Origin: Burkholderiaceae bacterium
GTDB taxonomy: Bacteria > Pseudomonadota > Gammaproteobacteria > Burkholderiales > Burkholderiaceae
Assembly (NCBI GenBank): GCA_030151165.1
Contig: JASLEM010000333.1
Coordinates: 1 to 40,469, forward strand
Direction of reading: 5' to 3'
DNA: 40,469 nt
Position 1 is the stretch's first letter. Every line of letters begins with the position of its first letter. Below, in pieces: positions 17,340 to 25,147 of this stretch. The notes under the pieces were generated by a model that saw only the letters and a list, made by a program, of their open reading frames with translations, was not told where the DNA came from and did not search any database. A program made the translations under genes and the position numbers.

Positions 17340-18353
17340 TCACATCAGCGCGTGGACACCCTGCCAGCCGACGTAGAGCCCGACCAGCAGGATCAAGCCG
17401 CCCGACAGGTACGGCACCTTCGCCGCGAGCTCGCCGAAGCGGCCCGAGTCGCCCAGGCGCTTCGACAGGTGCTTGACGCTCAGCGCCGCGACGACGCCCG
17501 ACGCGACCATCGTCAACGCGAGGCCGACGCTGAACCCGAGCACCAGCACCGCGCCGAGCGCGAGCTTCTTCAGCTGCAGGCACAGCAGCAGCACCGTGAT
17601 CGACGCCGGGCACGGGATCAGCCCGCCCGTCAGGCCGAACATCACGATCTGCGCGGTGGTGACCTGGCGACCGGCGAAGCGCTGGTTGATCTCGGCGGCG
17701 TGCGCGCGGCTGTGGGCGTCCTGGCCGTCGGCGACGAGGGCGGCGGGCTCGTGCGCGTGGTCGTGGTGGTCGTGGTGGTCGTGGTGGTCGTGACCATGAT
17801 CGTGCGAGCACGACGCGCCGTGGACGTGCGCCGCCGCCATCGCCAGCGCGGGTTCGGCCGTCTGCGCGTGCGCGTGGCCATGCGCGTGATCGTGGCCGTG
17901 TGCGTGCGCATGATCGTGCGCGTGCGGCTCGTGATGGGCGTGGTCGTGGTGTGCGTGATCGTGATCGTGATGATCGTGCCCCCCATCGCTGCCATGGTCG
18001 TGGAAGCACGCCGCCTTGTTCTGCGACGTGCGCCACAGCATCCACGCGGCCACGCCGATGATCAGCGCGGCCGAGACGATCTGCATCCACGGCTCGCTGG
18101 CCTCGGCGCTCCAGTGCTGGCCGAAGTAGAGGCCGCCGAGCGCGATGAGCCAGACGATCGCCGTGTGCGACGCCGTCGCCGCCAGGCCCAGCAGCACGGC
18201 CTGGCCCAGCGTGCCGCGCACCGCGATGATGAACGCGGCCATCATCGTCTTCGAATGGCCGGGCTCGAGGCCGTGCAGCGCGCCCAGCAGGATCGCGCTC
18301 GGGATGAACAGCCAGGCGTTGCCGTTCTGCAGGAGGGTGGTGAAGTCGGTCAT
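17340..18353 (-). CDS. Nickel/cobalt efflux transporter, NicO/RcnA family, with His-rich loop
   Basis: 337 residues, inner membrane. The family motifs are LLGALHGLEPGHSKTMMAAF (residues 22-41) in the first helix and LTGGLIPCPASITVLL (241-256). Six helices are split by a cytoplasmic loop at about 118-201 made mostly of His, Asp, Ala and Gly, which is longer than in E. coli RcnA (274 residues in total). Expected job: export of excess Ni2+ or Co2+. The upstream neighbour, 7 bp away, is a CsoR/RcnR-family repressor preceded by a G-tract operator, which supports metal-induced expression. Part of the loop is encoded by a 9-bp tandem repeat. Confidence 0.92.
   Translation of the reverse strand: MTDFTTLLQNGNAWLFIPSAILLGALHGLEPGHSKTMMAAFIIAVRGTLGQAVLLGLAATASHTAIVWLIALGGLYFGQHWSAEASEPWMQIVSAALIIGVAAWMLWRTSQNKAACFHDHGSDGGHDHHDHDHAHHDHAHHEPHAHDHAHAHGHDHAHGHAHAQTAEPALAMAAAHVHGASCSHDHGHDHHDHHDHHDHAHEPAALVADGQDAHSRAHAAEINQRFAGRQVTTAQIVMFGLTGGLIPCPASITVLLLCLQLKKLALGAVLVLGFSVGLALTMVASGVVAALSVKHLSKRLGDSGRFGELAAKVPYLSGGLILLVGLYVGWQGVHALM
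17758..17793 (-). repeat. 9-bp tandem repeat encoding the His/Asp loop
   Basis: About four copies of TGGTCGTGG on the plus strand (17758-17793; the last differs by one base) encode DHH-type tripeptides of the exporter loop. Copy-number change would keep the frame and alter only loop length. Confidence 0.8.
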
Positions 18354-18360
18354 CGCGTGC

Positions 18361-18624
18361 TCAGAGGTATTTCGTGATCGCCTTGAACTCGCGGATCGCG
18401 TCCCGCGCGCCGGCGCCCTCGACCGCGTGCTCGAGGCAGTGGTCGATGTGGTCGTGCACCAGCGTCCTCTTCGCGTTGCCGACCGCGCTCTCGACCGCCT
18501 GCATCTGCTGCGCGATCTCCAGGCAGTCGCGGCCTTCCTCGAGCATCGCGACGATGCTGCGCAGGTGGCCTTCGGCGCGCTTCAGGCGCTTGATGATGTC
18601 GGGGTGGGACGGGTGGACGGACAT
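18361..18624 (-). CDS. CsoR/RcnR-family metal-responsive repressor, probably Ni/Co-sensing
   Basis: 87 residues, all-helical CsoR/RcnR family: RLKRAEGHLRSIVAMLEEGRDC, then QMQAVESAVGNAKRTLVHDHIDHCL. The metal-ligand positions are Cys34, His59 and Cys63 (spacing 25 and 4), with His4 and His7 as possible fourth ligands. E. coli RcnR has His at the last position, so this pattern resembles InrS/DmeR-type nickel/cobalt or CsoR-type copper sensors; this comparison is from memory. The transporter next to it makes nickel/cobalt the likely signal. ATG 18624 lies 17 bp from a palindromic G-tract operator, so it is expected to repress its own operon. Confidence 0.9.
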   Translation of the reverse strand: MSVHPSHPDIIKRLKRAEGHLRSIVAMLEEGRDCLEIAQQMQAVESAVGNAKRTLVHDHIDHCLEHAVEGAGARDAIREFKAITKYL

Positions 18625-18641
18625 GGCCGGGCCTGCATTCG

Positions 18642-18666
18642 TATCCTGTGGGGGAGGATAGGATAC
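18642..18666 (-). promoter_or_regulatory. Operator of the metal repressor (G-tract inverted repeat)
   Basis: Plus strand: TATCCT-GTGGGGG-AGGATA (18642-18660), a perfect 6-7-6 dyad with a G5 tract in the middle, followed by a further GGATAC (18661-18666). RcnR-type sites are known to have two short half-sites around a 7-bp G/C tract (TACT-G6-N-AGTA), so the layout matches. It ends 17 bp before the repressor start. Confidence 0.75.
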
Positions 18667-18698
18667 GCGGGCGCCCCGTCCGGGAGCTGAATAGCCCT

Positions 18699-20003
18699 TC
18701 AGGCCGGGGTGACGGGGGTCGCCGCGTCGGTGGACGCCACGGCCGCCGGGGCCACCGGGTCGAGCAATGCGCGCACGCGGCCGCCCTCGAGCCGCAGGCG
18801 CAGCCCGCGGTATTTCACGAAGTACCGGATGCCCACCGCCGCCGCCAGCAGGCCCGACGCCGCGCCCACGCCCAGCGACCAACGCGCGCCGAAATGGTCG
18901 GCCACCCAGCCGACGAGCGGCGCGCCGAGTGGCGTGCCGCCGAGCGCGATCGCGAGCAGGATCGCCATCACGCGGCCGCGCATCTCGGGGTCGGTGGACA
19001 GCTGCACCGTGCTGTTGGAGGTCGTGTTGAAGGTCTGAACCGACACGCCCACCACCACCAGCACGATGCCGAACAGCCAGTAGTTGGGCATCACCGCGGC
19101 CAGCACCATGCCGACGCCGAACAGCAGCGCGCCGCCGATCAGCACCGCGGCCTTGGGGCGCGCGCGGCGCGCCGACATCAGCGCGCCAACGACCGAGCCG
19201 ACCGCCATCGTCGACGTCAGCAGCCCGAACTCGCGCGAGCCGGCGTGGAACACGGTGATCGACATCGTCGACAGGAAGATCGGGAAGTTCAGCCCGAACG
19301 TGCCGATCAGGAACAGCATCAGCAGCACGGCCTTCAGGTCGGGCCGCCGCATCACGTAGCGGAAGCCCTCGGCGAGGCTGCCCGGCTTGCGCTCCGCGCG
19401 CTTGCCGCGGTGCAGCTCGTGCACCCGCAACAGGCGCAGCGACGCGAGCACCGCGACATACGACGCCGCGTTGATCAGGAACACCCAGCCGGTGCCGACC
19501 TCCGCGATGAGCAGGCCGGCGACCGCCGGGCCGATCAGCCGGCCGGCGTTGAACGACGTCGAGTTGAGCGCCACCGCGTTCGACAGGTCGGCCTCGCCGA
19601 CCAGCTCCGAGACGAAGGTCTGGCGCGCGGGCGCGTCGAACGCCGTCGCGCAGCCGAGCAGCAGCGCGAACACGTACACGTGCCACAGCTGCACGACGCC
19701 GGTCACGGTCAGCACGCCGAGGCCCAGCGCGAGCGCGCCCATCGCGCCCTGCGTCGCGAGCAGCAGCTTGCGCCGATCCCAGTGGTCGGCCACGAAGCCG
19801 CTGAACGGCAGCAGCAGCGCCATCGGGCCGAACTGCAGCGACATCACGATGCCCACGGCCGTCGCGTTGTGCGGCGTCAGCACGGCCAGCACGATCCAGT
19901 CCTGCGCCGTGCGCTGCATCCACGTGCCGATGTTCGACACGAAGGCGCCCGCCGCCCACACGCGGTAGTTGTGGCCTTTCAGCGAGCGGAAGGTACCCGT
20001 CAC
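18699..20003 (-). CDS. MFS transporter of the EntS/DHA3 type
   Basis: 434 residues with 12 membrane segments. The N terminus has the family pattern FRSLKGHNYRVWAAGAFVSNIGTWMQRTAQDWIVL, then GFVADHWDRRKLL after helix 2. This group exports siderophores, drugs or metabolites. The start is set at GTG 20003: GGAG lies 8 bp upstream and similarity begins at once. The frame is open upstream without ATG, but that would overlap the hydrolase gene. It is the last gene of the marR-hydrolase-MFS operon, 31 bp after the hydrolase stop, so its substrate is probably linked to the MarR ligand. Confidence 0.87.
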   Translation of the reverse strand: MTGTFRSLKGHNYRVWAAGAFVSNIGTWMQRTAQDWIVLAVLTPHNATAVGIVMSLQFGPMALLLPFSGFVADHWDRRKLLLATQGAMGALALGLGVLTVTGVVQLWHVYVFALLLGCATAFDAPARQTFVSELVGEADLSNAVALNSTSFNAGRLIGPAVAGLLIAEVGTGWVFLINAASYVAVLASLRLLRVHELHRGKRAERKPGSLAEGFRYVMRRPDLKAVLLMLFLIGTFGLNFPIFLSTMSITVFHAGSREFGLLTSTMAVGSVVGALMSARRARPKAAVLIGGALLFGVGMVLAAVMPNYWLFGIVLVVVGVSVQTFNTTSNSTVQLSTDPEMRGRVMAILLAIALGGTPLGAPLVGWVADHFGARWSLGVGAASGLLAAAVGIRYFVKYRGLRLRLEGGRVRALLDPVAPAAVASTDAATPVTPA

Positions 20004-20034
20004 CGTATCGCGCTCCGTGGGTTCGACCGCAGGG

Positions 20035-20598
20035 TCACGCGCCGAGGCCCTGCACCAGCGCGACGATCTCCGCCGTCGTCGCGGTCTCGCCGATGCGCGG
20101 GAAGACGCGCGCGACGACATGCTCGTGCGATTCGATGCTCGTGTCGGTCATCGCATCGACCGCGAGCGTCACGTTGAAGCCGAGTTCGTGGGCGAAGCGC
20201 GCGGTGGATTCGACGCCGGCGCTGGTCGACACGCCGACCACGACGACCTGCGTCACGCCCTGCGCCCTCAGCCACGCCTCGAGGTCGGTGCCGGTGAAGG
20301 CGCCCCACGTGCGCTTGGTGACGCGGTGGTCGGCCGGCTGGGCGTCCAGCTCGGGCACGAGCTCGGCGAAGTCGGCCGGGAACGCGCCGCGGGCGCGCGA
20401 CTGCTCGACGCGCCCCGGTGCGCCGCCCGTCACGTTGACCAGCACGACGGGCAGCGCCTTCGCGCGGAACGCGTCGAGCAGCGTCGCGGCGTTGCGGATG
20501 ACGTCGGCCATCGGGTGCGCCGTCGGGTAGGCGGCGATGCCTTTCTGCAGATCGATGACGACGAGCGCGATGCGAGGGTCGAGCGTGGTGGCGGTCAT
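20035..20598 (-). CDS. Isochorismatase-like hydrolase lacking the catalytic cysteine
   Basis: 187 residues, single isochorismatase/cysteine-hydrolase domain. Asp16 (VVIDLQ) and Lys95 (VTKRTWGAF) of the triad are present. The usual nucleophile Cys is Gly128 in GVSTSAGVESTAR. As I recall, true isochorismatases such as PhzD also lack this Cys, while amidases of the family need it. The enzyme may therefore act on a vinyl ether or another non-amide bond. It is the middle gene of a MarR-regulated operon with an exporter; aromatic or phenolic signals are common MarR ligands. Substrate unknown. Confidence 0.85.
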   Translation of the reverse strand: MTATTLDPRIALVVIDLQKGIAAYPTAHPMADVIRNAATLLDAFRAKALPVVLVNVTGGAPGRVEQSRARGAFPADFAELVPELDAQPADHRVTKRTWGAFTGTDLEAWLRAQGVTQVVVVGVSTSAGVESTARFAHELGFNVTLAVDAMTDTSIESHEHVVARVFPRIGETATTAEIVALVQGLGA

Positions 20599-20623
20599 GG
20601 GAAGGCTCCGAGAGACGGCGGTG

Positions 20624-21088
20624 TCAGGAATCGGCGAGGCGGCGCAGCAGGTCGACGGCGCGCGCGAGCTGCTCGCGTTCGGCGGACGACAGCGTCGACT
20701 CGATCGCGCGCGACAGCCAGTCCTCGCGCGCCGCGCGGCCGGCCTTGATCCAGTCGCGGCAGTGCTGCGTCAGCGACCACAGCGTCTGGCGGCCGTCGGC
20801 CGGATCGGCCGCGCCGCTGACGAGCCCCGCGGCCTCCAGCACCGCCACGTTCGCCCCCATCGACTGCGGCCGCATGCCTTCGGCGCGCGCGAGGCTCGTG
20901 GTCGTCGCGGGGCCGTCGGTCTCGAGGCGCTTGACGACGGCGATCTGCGACCCGGTGAAGTCGTCGCTGCTCGCCTGCTCGCGCAGCCGCCGACGCAAGC
21001 GCACCAGCTGGACGCGCAGCTCGACGGCGAGGGCCTTCGTGCGGTCGGGGTCGAGTGCCAGCGCGGGCGGGGACACGGGTTTCGTCAT
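20624..21088 (-). CDS. MarR-family transcriptional regulator
   Basis: 154 residues. The winged helix-turn-helix is at about 45-105: FTGSQIAVVKRLETDGPATTTSLARAEGMRPQSMGANVAVLEAAGLV, then the wing ADPADGRQTLWSLT. It is the first gene of the operon with the hydrolase (25 bp gap) and MFS exporter. A perfect 7-5-7 inverted repeat 31-49 bp upstream of the ATG is the expected autoregulatory operator. MarR proteins usually release DNA on binding small aromatic acids. Divergent from the NAD-salvage operon, which starts 181 bp away. Confidence 0.9.
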   Translation of the reverse strand: MTKPVSPPALALDPDRTKALAVELRVQLVRLRRRLREQASSDDFTGSQIAVVKRLETDGPATTTSLARAEGMRPQSMGANVAVLEAAGLVSGAADPADGRQTLWSLTQHCRDWIKAGRAAREDWLSRAIESTLSSAEREQLARAVDLLRRLADS

Positions 21089-21118
21089 GCGGTCGATTCT
21101 GCATCTGCGAAGGCAAAC

Positions 21119-21137
21119 TACAAAGTTAACCTTTGTA
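21119..21137 (-). promoter_or_regulatory. Probable MarR operator
   Basis: TACAAAG-TTAAC-CTTTGTA is a perfect 7-5-7 dyad, AT-rich in a GC-rich setting and upstream of the marR gene. Size and symmetry fit a MarR dimer site. It probably overlaps the marR promoter; it is 133 bp from the pncA start, so an effect there is less likely. Confidence 0.7.
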
Positions 21138-21205
21138 TATCACTGCCGGCGGCATGACCATTCGACGAGTCGCCTGTCGATCGGATCATCGAAACATCGG
21201 CAAAC

Positions 21206-21243
21206 AAGTTAGTTGTACAGACCAACTTCATTGGCGTATGATG
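21206..21243 (+). promoter_or_regulatory. Promoter and NrtR-like operator of the NAD-salvage operon
   Basis: A -10 hexamer TATGAT (21238-21243) lies 26 bp before pncA. At the -35 position is an imperfect 23-bp dyad from AAGTT (21206) to AACTT (21228) centred on GTAC. Its part GTACAGACCAAC (21215-21226) matches GTACAGTACAAC (28911-28922) in front of the NrtR-like gene at 10 of 12 positions. A repressor there would block the promoter. Confidence 0.6.
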
Positions 21244-21269
21244 AACTCACCGACGAAAGAGGACGCTTC

Positions 21270-22157
21270 ATGAAACAGCAGATCCAGCTCCTGGTCATCG
21301 ACCCGCAGAACGATTTCTGCGACGTGCCCGCCGCCTACCAGCCCATCGATCCCCTGACCGGCGCCGCCATCGCGCCCGCGCTGCCCGTCGCCGGCGCCCA
21401 TGCGGACATGCGTCGCACCGCCGCGCTGATCCGCGCCGGCGGCCTGGCCCTGGGCGGGATCACGATCACGCTCGACTCGCACCACCGTGTCGACATCGCG
21501 CACCCGACGTTCTGGTTCCAGGCAGATGGCCGGCCGGTCGCGCCGTTCACCACGATCACGGCGTCGCAGGTACGCGCCGGCGAGTTCGCGCCGCGCGACC
21601 CGGCCGCGCTGCCGCGCGCGCTGGCCTACCTCGACGAGCTGGAGCAGCGCGGCCGCTACACGCTGATGGTGTGGCCGGTGCACTGCGAGATCGGCACCTG
21701 GGGCCACGATGTGCACGCGGACGTCCGCGCCGCGTACAACGCGTGGGAGGAAGCGACGCTGCGCGGCGTGCGCAAGGTCAGCAAGGGCGAGAACCCGTGG
21801 ACGGAGCACTACAGCGCGATCGAGGCCGAGGTGCCCGACTCCGCCGACCCGGACACGCAGCTGAACGCCGCGCTGCTCGCCGACCTCGACCGCGCCGACG
21901 TGCTGCTGATCGCCGGCGAAGCCGGCAGCCACTGCGTGCGCGCCACGACCGAGCACATCGTCGCCAACCTGCCCTCGGCACACCCCGAGCGCGTCGTGCT
22001 GCTGACCGACTGCATGAGCCCCGTCGGCGGCTTCGAGGCGCAGCAGGCCGCGTTCCTCGAACAGATGCGCGCGTTGGGCGTGCGGCTGATGACGTCGGCC
22101 GAGGCCGCGACGCTGCTGTCCGCGAACCTCGGGCATGCCTCCGCCGCGCTGGCGTGA
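21270..22157 (+). CDS. pncA: Nicotinamidase-like cysteine hydrolase
   Basis: Expected to hydrolyse nicotinamide to nicotinate. 295 residues, longer than E. coli PncA (about 210) by insertions around residues 20-45 and 75-125. The triad is intact: Asp11 (VIDPQNDFC), Lys172 (VSKGEN) and Cys222 ([15 protein letters not shown]). The metal-site pattern DSHH is at 69-72, and [12 protein letters not shown] resembles the nicotinamidase WPxHC motif. The start ATG 21270 has GAAAGAGGA upstream. It is the first gene of an operon with pncB, nadE and nadM, which strongly supports the NAD role. An unrelated cysteine hydrolase is the alternative, given the unusual length. Confidence 0.82.
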   Translation: MKQQIQLLVIDPQNDFCDVPAAYQPIDPLTGAAIAPALPVAGAHADMRRTAALIRAGGLALGGITITLDSHHRVDIAHPTFWFQADGRPVAPFTTITASQVRAGEFAPRDPAALPRALAYLDELEQRGRYTLMVWPVHCEIGTWGHDVHADVRAAYNAWEEATLRGVRKVSKGENPWTEHYSAIEAEVPDSADPDTQLNAALLADLDRADVLLIAGEAGSHCVRATTEHIVANLPSAHPERVVLLTDCMSPVGGFEAQQAAFLEQMRALGVRLMTSAEAATLLSANLGHASAALA

Positions 22158-22197
22158 TCCCCCGTTCCGCAGCGTCCGCAACCACGAGAATCCGTCC

Positions 22198-23427
22198 ATG
22201 ACCCCGATCATCCACAGCCTGCTCGAGACCGACCTCTACAAGTTCACGATGTGGCAGACGATGCTGCATCGCCACCCGCAGGCGCAGGCCGAGTACCGCT
22301 TCGTGTGCCGCAACACGCCCGCATTCCCGCTCGCGGAGTTGCTGGCCGAAGTCGACGAGCAGCTCGACCACCTCTGCGCGCTGCGCTTCGCCGAGGACGA
22401 GCTCGCCTGGCTCGGCGCGCTGCGCTACATGAAGAACGACTTCGTCGACTTCCTGCGCATCTTCCAGTTCCAGCGCCGCTTCGTGCGCGCGTCCATCGCG
22501 GCCGACGGCCAGACGCTGGAGATCGTCGCGTGCGGCCCGCAGGTGCACGTGATGGGCTTCGAGATCTACGTGCTCGCGATCGTCAACGAGCTGTACTTCC
22601 GCCGCAGCGACCAGGCCGCCGCGCTCGCCGAAGGCCGCTCGCGGCTGCAGGCCAAGATCGCGGCGCTGCGCGAGTTCGGCGCCGCCAACGGGCAGGCCGG
22701 CCGCGGCGCGGCGAACCCGTTCGAGTTCTTCGACTTCGGCGTGCGGCGCCGCTTCTCGGGCGCGTGGCAGGAGGAAGTGGTGCGCACGTTGAAGGCCGAG
22801 GTGCCCGAGTTCTTCAAGGGCACGTCCAACGTCTGGCTCGCGAAAAAGCACGGGCTGGTGGCGATCGGCACGATGGCGCACGAATACCTCCAGTCGTACC
22901 AAGCCTTCGACGTGCGCCTGCGCGACTTCCAGAAGATGGCGCTCGAGAACTGGGTGCAGGAATACCGCGGCGACCTGGGTGTCGCGCTGACCGACGTCGT
23001 CGGCATGGACGCCTTCCTCGTCGACTTCGACCTCTATTTCGCCAAGCTCTTCGACGGCCTGCGCCACGATTCGGGCGACCCGATCGAGTGGGGCGAGAAG
23101 GCGATCGCGCACTACGCGAAGCTGCGCATCGACCCGCAGACCAAGCGCCTCACGTTCTCGGACGGCCTCGACCTGCCCACCGCCTTCCGCATCTGGCGCC
23201 ACTTCGCGAGCCGCACGCAGCTCGGCTTCGGCATCGGCACGAACCTCAGCAACGACGTCGGCCTCGTGCCGCTCAACATCGTGATGAAGCTGACGCAGTG
23301 CAACGGCCAGCCGGTGGCCAAGCTGTCGGATTCGCCGGGCAAGACACTCTGCAACGACGAGACCTTCCTGGCCTATCTCCGGCAGGTCTTCCATGTCGCG
23401 CCCGAAGCGACGCTCGCGCAGGCCTGA
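22198..23427 (+). CDS. pncB: Nicotinate phosphoribosyltransferase
   Basis: Makes nicotinate mononucleotide from nicotinate and PRPP with ATP. 409 residues, the PncB length. The N-terminal hallmark is [13 protein letters not shown]. The catalytic phospho-His is residue 228 in [52 protein letters not shown] and [10 protein letters not shown] follow in order. I considered nicotinamide phosphoribosyltransferase (NadV) and rejected it because these motifs are those of PncB. It lies 40 bp after pncA and 10 bp before nadE in the same operon. Confidence 0.96.
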   Translation: MTPIIHSLLETDLYKFTMWQTMLHRHPQAQAEYRFVCRNTPAFPLAELLAEVDEQLDHLCALRFAEDELAWLGALRYMKNDFVDFLRIFQFQRRFVRASIAADGQTLEIVACGPQVHVMGFEIYVLAIVNELYFRRSDQAAALAEGRSRLQAKIAALREFGAANGQAGRGAANPFEFFDFGVRRRFSGAWQEEVVRTLKAEVPEFFKGTSNVWLAKKHGLVAIGTMAHEYLQSYQAFDVRLRDFQKMALENWVQEYRGDLGVALTDVVGMDAFLVDFDLYFAKLFDGLRHDSGDPIEWGEKAIAHYAKLRIDPQTKRLTFSDGLDLPTAFRIWRHFASRTQLGFGIGTNLSNDVGLVPLNIVMKLTQCNGQPVAKLSDSPGKTLCNDETFLAYLRQVFHVAPEATLAQA

Positions 23428-23437
23428 GGACGACGCC

Positions 23438-25138
23438 GTGCTGAAGATCACCGTCGCCCAACTCAACTACATGGTCGGCGACGTCGCCGGCAACGTCGCG
23501 AAGATGGTCGCGGCCGCGCGCCAGGCGGCGGACGCCGGCGCCGACCTCGTCGTGTTCTCCGAGCTCTCGATCACCGGCTACTACCCGGGCGACCTGCTCG
23601 ACGAGCCCGACTTCCTCGCGCGTGTCGCGCGCGGGCTCGACGACCTGTGCGCCGCATCGCGCGAGTGGCCCGCGCTGCACTGGATCGTCGGCACGCCGCT
23701 GCCGCGCGAGGGCGCGGGCAAGCGGCTGCAGAACGCGCTGGTCGTGATCCGCGACGGCAGCGTCGTGCTGCGCTACGCCAAGCAGCTGCTGCCGACCTAC
23801 AACATCTTCGACGAGCTGCGTCACTTCGCACCCGGCCCGGACGTCGCGCGCGTGCTGCGCATCGGCGGCACGCAGGTCGGGCTGATGATCTGCGAGGACG
23901 GCTGGAACGACGCCGGCGCCGACTACGCCGTCAACCCGTTCTCGCGCCTGGCCGACGCCGCGCCCGACCTCGTCGTCTCGATCAACGCGAGCCCGTCCGA
24001 CATCGGCAAGCGCGAGATGCGTCACCAGGTCTTCGGCGACGCGTGCCGTGCGCACGGCCTGCCGTTGCTGTACGTCAACCAGATCGGTGGCCAGGACCAG
24101 GTCGTGTTCGACGGCGCGTCCTTCGCGATCGAGCCGGAGGCCGGCGTCTGCTTCGAGGCGCGGCGCTTCGTCGAGGACGTCACGACGCTGCGCTTCGACG
24201 ACGGCCGCTTCAGCCGCGACGACGGCGGCGCGCTCGCGCCCGTCGCGCCGCAGGGCCTGTCGACGATGGCGTTCTACCGCGCGCAGATCGTGCTGGGCCT
24301 GCGCGACTACGCGCGCCGCTGCGGCTTCACGCGCGCGGTGATCGGCTCGTCGGGCGGCATCGACAGCGCATTGACGCTCGCGCTCGCGGTCGATGCGCTC
24401 GGCGCCGACAACGTCGTCGCGATCACGATGCCGTCGGTGTACTCGTCGGCGGGATCGGTCGATGACTCGGTGACGCTGTGCCGCAACCTCGGCGTCACGC
24501 TGCACACGCATCCGATCGCCGACACCGTCGCCGCGTTCGCGCGCCAGTTCGAGGCGAGCTTCGGCCAGCCATTGAAGGGCCTGCCGCTCGAGAACCTGCA
24601 GGCGCGCGTGCGCGGCACCACGTTGATGGAATACTCCAACACGTATGGGCATCTGCTGCTGACGACGGGCAACAAGTCGGAGATCTCGGTCGGCTACTGC
24701 ACCCTCTACGGCGACACCAACGGCGGCCTCGGGTTGATCGGCGACCTGTACAAGACGGAGGTCTTCGCGCTCTCGCGCCATGTCAACGAGGCCGCGGGCC
24801 GCGAGCTGATCCCGAACGCGATCATCGAGAAGGCGCCGTCGGCCGAACTCGCGCCCGACCAGCGCGACACCGACAGCCTGCCGCCGTATCCGGTGCTCGA
24901 CGAGATCCTGAAGCTGCTGATCGAAGGCGGCCGGCTCGCGCCCCAGGAACTCGCGGCCGCCACCGGGTTCGTCGCGACGCTGCGCGCGAGCGCGGACGGC
25001 GAGGCACTCGTGCAACGCGTGCGCGGCATGATCGCGCGCAACGAATACAAGCGGCGCCAGGCGCCGCCCATCATCCGCGTGCGGTCGCGCGCGTTCGGCG
25101 TCGGCCGGCAGATGCCGATCGCGGCCAAGGTCGTCTGA
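23438..25138 (+). CDS. nadE: Glutamine-dependent NAD+ synthetase
   Basis: Amidates nicotinate adenine dinucleotide to NAD+ with glutamine as ammonia donor. 566 residues, two domains. The N-terminal nitrilase-type glutaminase has Glu42 (FSELSITGY), Lys115 (RYAKQLLPTY) and Cys152 (MICEDGW). The C-terminal synthetase has the ATP-pyrophosphatase loop SGGIDS at 305-310 and LYGDTNGGLGLIGDLYKTEV further on. The start is GTG 23438, placed by GAGGA 7 bp upstream and by the domain start (LKITVAQLN); a frame open further upstream overlaps the pncB end. Third gene of the salvage operon. Confidence 0.96.
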   Translation: MLKITVAQLNYMVGDVAGNVAKMVAAARQAADAGADLVVFSELSITGYYPGDLLDEPDFLARVARGLDDLCAASREWPALHWIVGTPLPREGAGKRLQNALVVIRDGSVVLRYAKQLLPTYNIFDELRHFAPGPDVARVLRIGGTQVGLMICEDGWNDAGADYAVNPFSRLADAAPDLVVSINASPSDIGKREMRHQVFGDACRAHGLPLLYVNQIGGQDQVVFDGASFAIEPEAGVCFEARRFVEDVTTLRFDDGRFSRDDGGALAPVAPQGLSTMAFYRAQIVLGLRDYARRCGFTRAVIGSSGGIDSALTLALAVDALGADNVVAITMPSVYSSAGSVDDSVTLCRNLGVTLHTHPIADTVAAFARQFEASFGQPLKGLPLENLQARVRGTTLMEYSNTYGHLLLTTGNKSEISVGYCTLYGDTNGGLGLIGDLYKTEVFALSRHVNEAAGRELIPNAIIEKAPSAELAPDQRDTDSLPPYPVLDEILKLLIEGGRLAPQELAAATGFVATLRASADGEALVQRVRGMIARNEYKRRQAPPIIRVRSRAFGVGRQMPIAAKVV

Positions 25139-25147
25139 GGAACCACC

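Noticed and set aside
17758..17960. CRISPR-like or intergenic repeat array
   Set aside because: The short repeats are codons of the His/Asp-rich loop of the metal exporter; there are no spacers.
22198..23427. Nicotinamide phosphoribosyltransferase (nadV) instead of pncB
   Set aside because: The [13 protein letters not shown] start, GTMAHEYLQ catalytic His and [10 protein letters not shown] motifs belong to PncB, and the neighbouring nicotinamidase supplies its substrate.
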